This document shows, in pieces, positions 15,533 through 23,485 of a DNA stretch of 41,846 nt. The notes beneath the pieces were generated by a model. The model did no database searches. It was not told the origin of the DNA and saw nothing but the letters and a program-made list of their open reading frames with translations. The DNA is from Clostridia bacterium. Lineage in GTDB: Bacteria > Bacillota > Clostridia > Oscillospirales > CAG-272. Location of the stretch: NCBI GenBank assembly GCA_017536475.1, contig JAFXHH010000005.1:1-41846 (forward strand), written 5' to 3'. Within the stretch, counting starts at the first letter, position 1; each line of letters opens with the position of its first letter. The translations under genes and the position numbers were made by a program.

Positions 15533-17542
15533 ATGTCAAAACTTCCATACAGACAGGTACATCTTGATTTTCACACGTCCGAAAAGATCGAGGACATCGG
15601 AAAGAGATTTTCAAAGGAAAATTTCGCCGCCGCACTCCGCGAGGGACACGTCAACTCGATCACTCTTTTCTCCAAGTGCCATCACGGCTGGGCATACCAT
15701 CCGTCAACGGCGAACAAGCAGCATCCGCATCTTGATTTCGATCTGCTCGGAGCACAGCTTGAGGTCTGCCGCGAGCTTGGAGTGAGGGCCGAGATCTATC
15801 TCTCCGCGGGCTTTGATGAGAAATATGCGGTCGAGCACAAGGATCATATCATTCATCAAAAGGACGGCTACATAGGACCTTTTGATCAACCATGCTATCA
15901 CCGTCTTTGCTTCAACACGCCCTATCTTGATGTGCTCTGCGCCCAGATAGACGAGGTTATGACCAAGTATGAGGGACTTTTTGATGGAATCTTTCTTGAT
16001 ATCATCGCGGCAACTCCCTGCTATTGCGACTATTGCCGCAAGGGTATGGCACAAGAGGGCGTTGACGTTGAGAATTTTGACGAGGTTTACGTATACGCCA
16101 AGAAGGTTTACCAAAAATACTGCGACGCGGTCGACAAGGTCGTTTTCTCGCATGATCCAAATATGCCCATAATCCACAACGACGGTGGCGCTCTTTTCCA
16201 AGGAAGAAAGGTCGCTATGCGCAACACCCGGCACTTTGAGATCGAATCGCTTCCCACGGGCGGTTGGGGATACGATCACTTTCCTCGCGCCGCAGCTTAC
16301 GCGAGAACGCTTGGCAAGGAATTCCTCGGCATAACGGGAAAATTCCATCAGACATGGGGAGAATTTGGCGGCTTCAAGCACCCGAATGCGCTCAGATACG
16401 AGGCGGCGCTCTCTAATCTTTGCGGAGCTAAATCCTCGGTTGGCGATCAGCTTCACCCCGACGGCGAAATGGATCTTTCGACCTACCGCCTGATCGGCAG
16501 CGCATACAGTGAGGTCGAGGCGCGCGAGGATTGGATGATTGACTCCGAATATATCGCAGACATCGGTCTGCTCTCCGCGGAGGGTAGTGTTAACAGCGCA
16601 TACGCTGACGATTTTGATCGTGCGGCAATGGTTGGCGAAGGAATACACCAGGACATCGGAGCAAACCGTATGATGCTTGAGGGACATTATCTTTACAACG
16701 TCATCGATCCCGAGGCAGATTTCTCGGGATACAAGCTGATAATTCTTCCCGATAATATAACCGTCAACGGCGCTTTCAAGGAAAAGCTCGACACTTATCT
16801 TGCAGGCGGCGGAAAGCTTTTGCTTACGGGCAAATCGGGAGTTGGCAGAGACGGCAGATTTGCATTTGATTTCGGCGCAGACTTTGGCGGCGAGGTCGAG
16901 CTCAATCCCTGCTATCTGCGCCCCGAATACGAGCTTTATCCCAACGGAATAACCTCATACGTTATGTACAGCAAGTGCTACGATCTTGATCTGTCCGATG
17001 ACTTTGCAGGTGAGGTACGCGCGCTCCGCGTGGATCCTTACTTCAACCGCACCGCTGAGCATTTCTGCTCGCACTATCACACACCTTACGACAGAAGCAA
17101 AACGGGTGTCGGCGCGATAGTCACCGACAAGATCGGATATATCGCGTGGGAGATCTTCTCGGAATACGCGAGGTTCGGCGCGATCCATCTGAGATATGCC
17201 GTTCTTGATATCATCGACCGTCTGCTTGGCGATGACAAGACTCTTTCGACCTCGCTCGGCTCGCTTGGTGTTACCTCCCTGATGAAGCAGCCCACCGACA
17301 GCGGCGAGCGACTTGTCAATCACTTGGCTTACGCGATCACAAAGGTGCGCGGCACAAACATTGAGATAATCGAGGACCTTCCGACCGTGCTTGATACAAG
17401 GGTCACAGTCAAGGTGGCACAAAAGCCCTCGCGCGTTTATATCGCGCCCGACGACACGGATCTTGATTTCACCTACGAGAACGGAAAAGTGACCTACGTT
17501 GTCCCCCGTTTTGAGTGCTCGACTCTGGTTGTTATAGAATAA
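15533..17542 (+). CDS. GHL6-type glycoside hydrolase, possible GH151-like alpha-L-fucosidase
   Basis: The 669-residue cytoplasmic enzyme opens with the RQVHLDFHTSEKIEDIGKRF block that marks the hypothetical glycosyl hydrolase 6 family (PF14871), a TIM barrel of about 370 residues. The barrel carries the EIYLSAGFD strand, DGIFLDI with a candidate catalytic Asp, and the Cys-rich PCYCDYCRKGM. A beta-galactosidase trimerisation-like domain follows (about residues 375-560: YKLIILPDNITV, GGGKLLLTGKSG), then a small beta domain. Proteins with this layout include GH151 alpha-L-fucosidases, which suggests the substrate but does not prove it. No signal peptide is seen. GGAGG stands 8 nt before the ATG. 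It is a single-gene unit with its own promoter and terminator; no transporter is adjacent. Confidence 0.82.
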   Translation: MSKLPYRQVHLDFHTSEKIEDIGKRFSKENFAAALREGHVNSITLFSKCHHGWAYHPSTANKQHPHLDFDLLGAQLEVCRELGVRAEIYLSAGFDEKYAVEHKDHIIHQKDGYIGPFDQPCYHRLCFNTPYLDVLCAQIDEVMTKYEGLFDGIFLDIIAATPCYCDYCRKGMAQEGVDVENFDEVYVYAKKVYQKYCDAVDKVVFSHDPNMPIIHNDGGALFQGRKVAMRNTRHFEIESLPTGGWGYDHFPRAAAYARTLGKEFLGITGKFHQTWGEFGGFKHPNALRYEAALSNLCGAKSSVGDQLHPDGEMDLSTYRLIGSAYSEVEAREDWMIDSEYIADIGLLSAEGSVNSAYADDFDRAAMVGEGIHQDIGANRMMLEGHYLYNVIDPEADFSGYKLIILPDNITVNGAFKEKLDTYLAGGGKLLLTGKSGVGRDGRFAFDFGADFGGEVELNPCYLRPEYELYPNGITSYVMYSKCYDLDLSDDFAGEVRALRVDPYFNRTAEHFCSHYHTPYDRSKTGVGAIVTDKIGYIAWEIFSEYARFGAIHLRYAVLDIIDRLLGDDKTLSTSLGSLGVTSLMKQPTDSGERLVNHLAYAITKVRGTNIEIIEDLPTVLDTRVTVKVAQKPSRVYIAPDDTDLDFTYENGKVTYVVPRFECSTLVVIE

Positions 17543-17559
17543 ATTTAACAAACGGCATT

Positions 17560-17658
17560 CAATTAAGTTTACTTAATTGTGATTTGGTCCGCACTCGCGT
17601 TGTTAAGCGTCGTTAACTATTTGAGATGTTTTAAGATAATTATATTAAGCATACTTAA
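17560..17658. repeat. Three TTAAG-N4-(C/G)TTAA palindromes
   Basis: In the 173-nt gap after the glycosidase stop, 17560-17579 is a 20-bp palindrome (CAATTAAGT TT ACTTAATTG), 17602-17617 is GTTAAGCGTCGTTAAC and 17645-17658 is TTAAGCATACTTAA. They are spaced about 42 nt apart centre to centre, roughly four helical turns. They look like binding sites, though no promoter is evident beside them. Confidence 0.55.
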
Positions 17659-17666
17659 CTATAGTG

Positions 17667-17707
17667 AATACAAAAATCCGACTGAATATCAGTCGGACTT
17701 TTGTATT
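17667..17707. terminator. Bidirectional terminator between the glycosidase and murC
   Basis: A stem of about 19 bp with one mismatch (AATACAAAAATCCGACTGA with TCAGTCGGACTTTTGTATT) separates two convergent genes. It ends 8 nt before the murC stop. Confidence 0.8.
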
Positions 17708-17715
17708 AGTATCTG

Positions 17716-19134
17716 TCACAGCCCAAGCTTGCCAAACACCTTAAAAATATCCCCCGCGCCCATGACGATGACCATATCGTCTTTTTGCGCGATCTTTTTT
17801 ATGATCCTTGCCACGCCGTCGAGATCTCCGCCGTAAATTGCCTTATCACCGATGATTTTCGCGAGCTTTTCCGACGAAATGCCGTAGACATTGTCCTCTC
17901 TTGCCGCGTAAATGTCGGTCAAGATCACCTTATCCGCCTCACCAAACGCGGTCGCAAACTGCTCTGCCAGTGCGGCGGTGCGACTGTAGGTATGGGGCTG
18001 AAAAGCACATATAAGCCTGCCGCGACAAGCCTTCTTAGCGCCCGCAAGGGTCGCACTGACCTCTGTAGGATGGTGGCCGTAGTCGTCGTAAATCAGTGCT
18101 CCGTTGATCTCGCCCTTATATTCCATTCTGCGACCCGCGCCCTTGAAATCGGCAAGACCGCAGGCAATATCCTCGGCAGAAAGTCCGCAAGCGACCGATG
18201 CCGCGGTCGCCGCAAGCGCATTGTAAACGCTATGCAGTCCAAAGGCGTTCATTTTGATATGGGCAAAAAATTCACTCTTGTACAGAATATCAAACTCTAT
18301 CGGAAAGAGGTCAAGATCAACGTTGACTGCCCTGAAATCGGCGCTCTCGGATAGACCGAAGCTCACCTTATTCGCGTTAACCTTGGATGCCGAAATGACT
18401 GTGTTTTCGTCGTCAATATTGTATATGACCGTGCCCTGCTGGCCGACGAGCGAAGCGTATCGGCTAAAGGAATCTCTTATCTGCTCTATGCTCTTGAAAT
18501 AGTCAACGTGCTCCATCTCGGCGTTGAGCAAGACCGCGACGGTAGGATTGAAGTCGAGGAAGCTATCCATATATTCGCACGCCTCAAAGATAAAATTATC
18601 CTGCTCGCCGAGATAATAAGCGCCTCCCATAGAAGCGTAGGTAGCGCCCGAAACGATGGTGGGCTGACTAACCGAGCCCTTCTTTGCCGCGCTGAGAAAG
18701 ATCTCTGCGCACATAGATGTGCAGCTGCTCTTGCCGTGCATACCCGCGATTCCCACACGGTTTTTATATTCGGTCATTATGTAGCCGAGATAGTCGGCTC
18801 TCGATATACAGGGGATTCCCTCATTTTGCGCTCTCGCGTATTCGGGGTTATCGGGAGAGACCGCAACGGTATATATCACCGCACCGCAATTTTCGCCGAG
18901 GTTTTCAGCCGCGTGAGTATAAAACATCTCTATTCCCGCCGCCTCGAGCTTTTCTGTCAGCGCACTTTTCGAACGGTCCGAGCCGCCCACCTCGTATCCT
19001 GCTCTTTTAGTCAGCAGAGCGAGAGAGGACATCATTATTCCCCCCGCACCAAGAAAAAATATCTTTTTCCCTCGCGAGTTATTCATAATATTACGTATCG
19101 CCTCGGCGCCAAAATGAGTATTCGGTGTGGACAA
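17716..19134 (-). CDS. murC: UDP-N-acetylmuramate:L-alanine ligase
   Basis: The 472-residue Mur ligase joins L-Ala to UDP-MurNAc, the first amino-acid step of peptidoglycan precursor synthesis. The N-terminal domain reads KIFFLGAGGIMMSSLA, the P-loop is GMHGKSSCTSM (Ser-Ser where Thr-Thr is usual), and further marks are EACEYMDSFLDF, MEHVDYF, YDDYGHHPTEV and FQPHTYSRT. The frame opens with TTG at 19134, with AAGGAG about 10 nt upstream; an internal ATG at residue 17 (MNNSRGKKIFF) would give a more usual MurC N terminus. It is divergent from spoVG and stands alone rather than in a dcw cluster, as does murD 4.6 kb away. Confidence 0.93.
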   Translation of the reverse strand: MSTPNTHFGAEAIRNIMNNSRGKKIFFLGAGGIMMSSLALLTKRAGYEVGGSDRSKSALTEKLEAAGIEMFYTHAAENLGENCGAVIYTVAVSPDNPEYARAQNEGIPCISRADYLGYIMTEYKNRVGIAGMHGKSSCTSMCAEIFLSAAKKGSVSQPTIVSGATYASMGGAYYLGEQDNFIFEACEYMDSFLDFNPTVAVLLNAEMEHVDYFKSIEQIRDSFSRYASLVGQQGTVIYNIDDENTVISASKVNANKVSFGLSESADFRAVNVDLDLFPIEFDILYKSEFFAHIKMNAFGLHSVYNALAATAASVACGLSAEDIACGLADFKGAGRRMEYKGEINGALIYDDYGHHPTEVSATLAGAKKACRGRLICAFQPHTYSRTAALAEQFATAFGEADKVILTDIYAAREDNVYGISSEKLAKIIGDKAIYGGDLDGVARIIKKIAQKDDMVIVMGAGDIFKVFGKLGL

Positions 19135-19334
19135 TTAAGATCAACTCCTTACATAAAGATCAAATATTATCTGTATTTATACGAAAATTCCCGTGTGAAT
19201 AGCAAAAAAGGCGTTCACTTTTTCCAACTTTTCACAAAAAAATCTTATTTCGGTTGAATAGTCTTCACAAAGGACTTATATAATATATTCATAAAAGAGA
19301 AAAGCTGCAAAAATAAAACAACGGAGGCAAAACT

Positions 19335-19637
19335 ATGCAGATCACGGATATCAAAATAAGAAAGCTTTTTGAAGACGGCCCCATGAAAGCGGTCGTTTCG
19401 GTAACCTTTGACGGTCAGCTCGCGGTTCACGATATCAAGGTCATTAATGCGCGAGACAAATTCTTTATCGTTATGCCCAGCAGAAAGAACCCCGACGACA
19501 CCTATCGCGACATCGTTCACCCCATAAACTCTCAGTTCCGTTCAGAGCTTGAGCAAGCGGTCATCGCTGCTTACGACGAGGCTCTCACTCATGCAGAGGA
19601 CTTTATGGCTGCTCCCGTGACAGAGGCTGAAGTTTGA
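19335..19637 (+). CDS. spoVG: Septation/sporulation regulator SpoVG
   Basis: The 100-residue protein is a full-length SpoVG, a small nucleic-acid-binding regulator that affects asymmetric septation, capsule and virulence genes in Bacillota. The N terminus MQITDIKIRKLFEDGPMKAV, the VTFDGQLAVHDIKVI strand pair and MPSRKNPDDTYRDIVHPIN are characteristic. GGAGG stands about 8 nt before the ATG. A possible -10 (TATAAT, 19279-19284) with TTGAAT upstream at a 17-19-nt spacing can be seen; I could not find a convincing SigH site. A terminator follows. Confidence 0.96.
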   Translation: MQITDIKIRKLFEDGPMKAVVSVTFDGQLAVHDIKVINARDKFFIVMPSRKNPDDTYRDIVHPINSQFRSELEQAVIAAYDEALTHAEDFMAAPVTEAEV

Positions 19638-19646
19638 TTTATACTT

Positions 19647-19680
19647 AAAAGGAAGATCGAAAGATTTTCCTTTTATTTTT
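19647..19680 (+). terminator. Terminator after spoVG
   Basis: A 12-bp stem (AAAAGGAAGATC with GATTTTCCTTTT, loop GAAA, one G-U pair) is followed by ATTTTTT. It also lies 5 nt past the stop of the convergent phosphoesterase gene. Confidence 0.8.
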
Positions 19681-19684
19681 TCTG

Positions 19685-20197
19685 TCAGTACAGTCTGCCG
19701 TGTGAAAGCAGGACGTTGCCGTTTTTATCGATCTCCACATAACCCCAGCACGTATCCACAGCTGCTCCCGGATTAAAAAGCCAAAGAGGCTTTTCAAGCT
19801 CTATGCCGTACTCGGTCTTCCCTGCGGGGATATATTTTTCAAGCGCTTGATGAGTATGACCGAAAAGAACGATATCCGCGCCCTTACGCGCGGCTGCCAT
19901 TACTATTCTCGCAAATCCCGACTTGACTCCGTACGCGTGCCCATGGACCATCATGATTCTTTTGCCGCCGAGAGTAACAAGTATTTCCTCCTCGGCATTG
20001 ATACCTCCGTATGAGCTATACAAGTCGCGGTTGCCTTCAACGGCAAAAAGCGTGGCCCCCTCCAGATCGCAATACGAAATATCACGAATCCCGTCTCCAA
20101 GGAAAACCACGGCGTCGGGCTTTTTTATTTGTCTTTTAAGCACCTCGAAAAGATTAGAAGCGCGTCCGTGAGAGTCCGAGAAAACAAGAATGTTCAT
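19685..20197 (-). CDS. YfcE/MJ0936-type metallophosphoesterase
   Basis: The 170-residue calcineurin-like phosphoesterase has all metal-binding motifs in order: DSHG (residues 8-11), GDGIRD, GNRD, VHGHAYG and GHTHQ. Family members hydrolyse phosphodiesters in vitro, but their natural substrates are mostly unknown. In Bacillota a YfcE-like gene commonly follows rph and the XTP pyrophosphatase gene; that context is absent here. It is a single gene with its own promoter (20252-20280), convergent with spoVG. Confidence 0.92.
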   Translation of the reverse strand: MNILVFSDSHGRASNLFEVLKRQIKKPDAVVFLGDGIRDISYCDLEGATLFAVEGNRDLYSSYGGINAEEEILVTLGGKRIMMVHGHAYGVKSGFARIVMAAARKGADIVLFGHTHQALEKYIPAGKTEYGIELEKPLWLFNPGAAVDTCWGYVEIDKNGNVLLSHGRLY

Positions 20198-20251
20198 CAG
20201 TCACCTTTATTTCAATTTATTAACCGCGTAAAATGTCGGTTCTCATATTAT

Positions 20252-20280
20252 ATTATAGCATTTAAAGGCGATTTTGTCTA
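20252..20280 (-). promoter_or_regulatory. SigA promoter of the phosphoesterase gene
   Basis: On the reverse strand TAGACA (20275-20280), a 17-nt spacer and TATAAT (20252-20257) lie about 55 nt before the ATG at 20197. Confidence 0.65.
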
Positions 20281-20358
20281 TACTTACACACACATTTTTT
20301 TGTTTTGGCATAGAATGATAAAGAACTCACAAATTCATCGTAAGAAAGGAAAATTGCT

Positions 20359-20589
20359 ATGATGCTTGATAAAAAAGCAGTTAATATGCTCCTGACGCTT
20401 GACGACGCAAAGCTTGCTCTTGTCATCAGAAAGATCGCAAGCGATGCGGGCATAGATGCGTCGAATCTCAAAATAGGTCCGTCCGAGATCGCAGGCATCC
20501 GTGCCGCGCTATCCTCGGCTACCGACAACGATCTTTCGAGAGCTGATGAGCTGATAAAAAGCTTCAAAAACGGCAAAAAAGGCGTTTGA
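20359..20589 (+). CDS. Small conserved clostridial protein of unknown function
   Basis: The 76-residue protein is predicted to be mostly helical and soluble, with sequence MMLDKKAVNMLLTLDDAKLA at the start and an acidic-to-basic C-terminal helix ending in a lysine-rich tail. I do not recognise a named domain. AAAGGA stands 9 nt before the first of two adjacent ATG codons (20359 and 20362). It precedes two further unknown proteins in the same direction, and this order suggests a conserved group linked to the sporulation genes that follow. Confidence 0.7.
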   Translation: MMLDKKAVNMLLTLDDAKLALVIRKIASDAGIDASNLKIGPSEIAGIRAALSSATDNDLSRADELIKSFKNGKKGV

Positions 20590-20606
20590 GCGAAAATGGG
20601 TGTTTA

Positions 20607-20719
20607 GCGTGAAAGTTATTTCTATCTAGCAGTGAACTAATCTTTTTCACGCACGAATTTTGCCTCTTCGGCAAAATTCATCGATTACTATTTGTGCCGC
20701 CGCAAGCGGCGGAATGGAG
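20607..20719 (+). repeat. Structured leader repeat, copy A
   Basis: This 113-nt block can form three hairpins: GCGTGAAA with TTTCACGC, GAATTTTGC with GCAAAATTC, and GCCGCC with GGCGG. It ends in the GGAG that serves as SD for the gene at 20726. A clearly homologous copy with compensating changes lies at 29621-29730 on the other strand, again directly before a start codon. Confidence 0.75.
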
Positions 20720-20725
20720 ATTACT

Positions 20726-21217
20726 ATGAACGATCAAGAAAATCTCGCATCCGAAAGAGGCAGTCCCTCGGGAAACGACTACCTTTCGGGAATACTTAAG
20801 GGGATAATGAATACCCCGACCGACTCGGATCCGTCCGATCGGGATTTTCCCACAGCAGCGGCAACCGCACCGTCTGCTCCGCAGACCAATCCCTCAGCGG
20901 ATATTTTTTCGGCACTGCTTTCCAATCCCGAGCTTTTGTCAAAGCTGCCTGCTCTGATCTCGTCGATAAAACCTATGCTTGACATGCTTGGAAAGGGTGT
21001 GGGAACAGCTCCCGCCTCGGCGACCGTGTCGGCTAACACAACGCATAGCGACAACAGCTCTGTCGAGGCAGGTACGCTGATCAAAAAGCGTTCTGCCGAC
21101 GATCGCCGTGCGGCACTGCTCTGCGCTATGAAGCCATATCTGAGCCACGACAGACAGCAGGCTGTCGACTACATTCTCAAGCTAAGTCGCCTCGGCGACG
21201 TATTGAAGTCGCTGTAA
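20726..21217 (+). CDS. Conserved clostridial protein of unknown function with DRR..ALLCAMKPYLS C terminus
   Basis: The 163-residue soluble protein has a disordered Ser/Pro/Ala-rich first half (residues 1-60), a hydrophobic helical part (about 64-92: FSALLSNPELLSKLPALISS) and a compact C terminus with ADDRRAALLCAMKPYLSHDR and DYILKLSRLGDVLKSL, a pattern I associate with uncharacterised Oscillospirales proteins. Function unknown. ATG 20726 follows GGAG by 6 nt; a longer frame would translate the repeat leader and is rejected. The next gene starts 31 nt later. Confidence 0.75.
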   Translation: MNDQENLASERGSPSGNDYLSGILKGIMNTPTDSDPSDRDFPTAAATAPSAPQTNPSADIFSALLSNPELLSKLPALISSIKPMLDMLGKGVGTAPASATVSANTTHSDNSSVEAGTLIKKRSADDRRAALLCAMKPYLSHDRQQAVDYILKLSRLGDVLKSL

Positions 21218-21248
21218 ACCTCACAAAATTCAATCTTCAGGAGTATGT

Positions 21249-21734
21249 ATGTACGCAAGGTCACCCGATCCAAATAGACAAAGCGTTAAAGTTCCCGAAA
21301 ACTACGGTGGGCACGCCTTCAGCCGTTCGGGAGCGTATAGCGATATGCCCCCGCCTGCCCGCATAGAGCCATTCCAGGTCGAAGAAGATCCTCGGGGCAA
21401 GGATATGAACGTATCGTACACTGCCGATCCATATTCAGACTACCCAGACGCCGCATTTGAGCCGCAAACAGATCGCGAGTTGCAAAAGCACGACGTTTAT
21501 GCTCCCTCGCCCGAAAAAAATCCCGAACCAAGTCCGCCAAACGAAAGGCCGTCTATATTTTCGACGCTTATGCCTCCAAATCCTTCATCATCGGCTCGAT
21601 TCCCCTTTGGGCACGGGATCGGGAGCGAGGAATTGCTGATAATTGCGATGATGCTGATGGTCTATCTCGCCGAGGGCGAGAGCGCCGACAGTGAGCTGTT
21701 GCTTTTGCTTGGACTTTTGCTCTTCGCAGGGTAA
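21249..21734 (+). CDS. Pro-rich protein with C-terminal hydrophobic segment, unknown function
   Basis: The 161-residue protein is hydrophilic and Pro/Ser-rich up to about residue 122 with no recognisable domain. It then has a glycine-containing linker (GHGIGSEE) and two short hydrophobic stretches, LLIIAMMLMVYLA and LLLLLGLLLFAG, split by EGESADSE. The end resembles small membrane-associated proteins found near sporulation genes in Clostridia. It probably shares a transcript with the gene ending at 21217, and a strong terminator follows. Confidence 0.65.
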   Translation: MYARSPDPNRQSVKVPENYGGHAFSRSGAYSDMPPPARIEPFQVEEDPRGKDMNVSYTADPYSDYPDAAFEPQTDRELQKHDVYAPSPEKNPEPSPPNERPSIFSTLMPPNPSSSARFPFGHGIGSEELLIIAMMLMVYLAEGESADSELLLLLGLLLFAG

Positions 21735-21768
21735 AAAAAGCCTTCTCCCGTGGGAGAAGGCTTTTCAA
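21735..21768. terminator. Bidirectional terminator
   Basis: A perfect 14-bp stem, AAAAGCCTTCTCCC (21737-21750) with GGGAGAAGGCTTTT (21753-21766), separates the convergent genes ending at 21734 and 21809. U-runs exist in both directions. Confidence 0.88.
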
Positions 21769-21808
21769 TTTCACCGCTGATTTTTGCAGCCTCTCGGCTC
21801 GCTTTTTG

Positions 21809-23350
21809 TCAACCAACCACAAGATACTTAACGCCCTCAAGAGACTGCGTGGAATCTGCCTCGGCAGATCTTTGTAACGAATTGATCGAAGCCAGCGACT
21901 CAAGCGGCGCGCCGTATCTCTTTGCTACGCTCCAAAGACTGTCATCGCCCGAAGGGTAGCATATCACGATCTTGCCGCGGTCTCGCTCGATCTCCTCACC
22001 AAAGCCAACCTCCGCAAGCATAGTCGCGCTTTCGCCTTTCGCCGCGCTTCCGTGAATACCGATCTCGGCATCGATTCCGATCCTGTCGTCGTCAACTCTT
22101 GCGCGTGCCGAGATGATCTCACCTTCCGAGATCGCTCTGTCAAACTCGCCCGAGGTCGCAGCACGGTAGGCAAAGGGCAGCTCGATATCCGAGACCGAAT
22201 ACTCCCCGTCCTTCTCCAAAAGCAAAGAAAACTTCGCCTTGCCGTGAATCGTGCACTTGTCGGAATCGAATATATACTCCTCGGGATATACAGCTCCACC
22301 AAGGTCGATCACCTTTGAGCCGCGAGCTATATTCGCGTCGTCAAGGGAGAGTGAATCGCTGAGAGTGAAGTTGCCCGAAAACTCCTCACCGTCCACCAGC
22401 ATGGTGACGGCCTTATACTTGTTTTCGGTCTTCCTTTCCGTTGAGTAAATATCCTTGACGTATGAGATATTCTCCTCCATGCAACCCTCGACCTCGATGA
22501 TAACCCCGACGTCGATACCGATCCTGCCGTCTTCAACGGTAATTCCCATTTCACTGACCGTGCCGCGCGCCGAAGCGGTCGCCCCGGGCATCATTCCATC
22601 CACTGCGACGGTTTGAGAGAATTGTATCTTTCTGTTTGCCGTGTACGGCACTCCTCCGCCGTCACGGCAAAGCAAAAATTTAAGATAAAGGTCGCCGCGA
22701 CAGCTGACTGCTCCGTTCATAGTCGTGATCTCTCCGATAAGGGTCTTGCCCTCCGCAGAAATGACCCGAAGCTCGCTATCTCCTCCCTCGCAGATCATTT
22801 CATCCGAGATCCGCAGCATCTCACCAACGCCCCAGGTCCGTCTGCTTACCGTAGCGCGACAATTCAGCTTCTGAATTCCCTCCTCGCTCTCGCCAAAGCC
22901 GTCCTCAAGCGGCATTTCGGCAAAGATCTCGGCACGAGATTTCAGTCGACATTTGATGCTCAATTTTCTCGGTGCGGTCACTCTTCCGCTTATCATATCG
23001 GCGCCGATCGTTGCATTTCCCGTAAAGCCGCCGAGATATCCGTTATCACCAAGCTCCGAGATGTCGAACGGAACGTCGATCTTATAGTCGGCGGTCAGCG
23101 GCGCGCAATAAATGCCGTTGTCACTTCCCATATAGAGAACGTAATAATCGACGTTACCCGCAAACTCCGCTTCTCCGTCACCGATATACTTCGAGGGCGG
23201 CAGAACCGATGCCGTTACACGCAAAAGCTTTTTGATCTCGGGCTGATAGTCGGGCAAAGTGAAATCTCCCGAAAGATCGGTGCTTACCGTTTTATCGCAC
23301 ACGGGTATCTGCATGTAGCCTCCCGCCAAAGCTGTGTTGTATCTTTCCAT
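21809..23350 (-). CDS. SipL-like spore morphogenetic protein (DUF3794/SPOCS plus LysM)
   Basis: The 513-residue protein has repeated SPOCS/DUF3794 beta domains and a C-terminal LysM domain (CYPSGDDSLWSVAKRYGAPL through YLVV). That architecture and length match SipL of Clostridioides difficile, which binds SpoIVA and is needed to build the spore coat around the forespore in the mother cell. N-terminal marks are VSTDLSGDFTLPDYQPEIKK and SVLPPSKYIG. ATG 23350 is chosen for its SD GGAGG, 6 nt upstream. A weak SigE-like site (CATAGTAT, 23381-23388) lies just upstream. It is divergent from the Amidase_6 gene. Confidence 0.85.
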   Translation of the reverse strand: MERYNTALAGGYMQIPVCDKTVSTDLSGDFTLPDYQPEIKKLLRVTASVLPPSKYIGDGEAEFAGNVDYYVLYMGSDNGIYCAPLTADYKIDVPFDISELGDNGYLGGFTGNATIGADMISGRVTAPRKLSIKCRLKSRAEIFAEMPLEDGFGESEEGIQKLNCRATVSRRTWGVGEMLRISDEMICEGGDSELRVISAEGKTLIGEITTMNGAVSCRGDLYLKFLLCRDGGGVPYTANRKIQFSQTVAVDGMMPGATASARGTVSEMGITVEDGRIGIDVGVIIEVEGCMEENISYVKDIYSTERKTENKYKAVTMLVDGEEFSGNFTLSDSLSLDDANIARGSKVIDLGGAVYPEEYIFDSDKCTIHGKAKFSLLLEKDGEYSVSDIELPFAYRAATSGEFDRAISEGEIISARARVDDDRIGIDAEIGIHGSAAKGESATMLAEVGFGEEIERDRGKIVICYPSGDDSLWSVAKRYGAPLESLASINSLQRSAEADSTQSLEGVKYLVVG

Positions 23351-23380
23351 AAAAAACCTCCACTTATTTCTTTTCAATAA

Positions 23381-23409
23381 ATACTATGTCCGAGCGCGGC
23401 GTTTTATTC
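23381..23409 (-). promoter_or_regulatory. Possible SigE-type promoter of the SipL-like gene
   Basis: On the reverse strand AATAAAA (23402-23408), a 13-nt spacer and CATAGTAT (23381-23388) loosely match mother-cell sigma E sites. Support is the fit with gene function; the match is imperfect. Confidence 0.3.
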
Positions 23410-23485
23410 TTTTTCATAGGATTTTAAGGAAAGAACGGCGATGGGCGCATATAATGATATAAAACACCGACTCGGAGGTATATTT

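Noticed and set aside
19250..19334. SigH promoter for spoVG
   Set aside because: An AAAGGA-like box is present but no GAAT box at the right distance, so I list only a weak SigA-like site in the gene entry.
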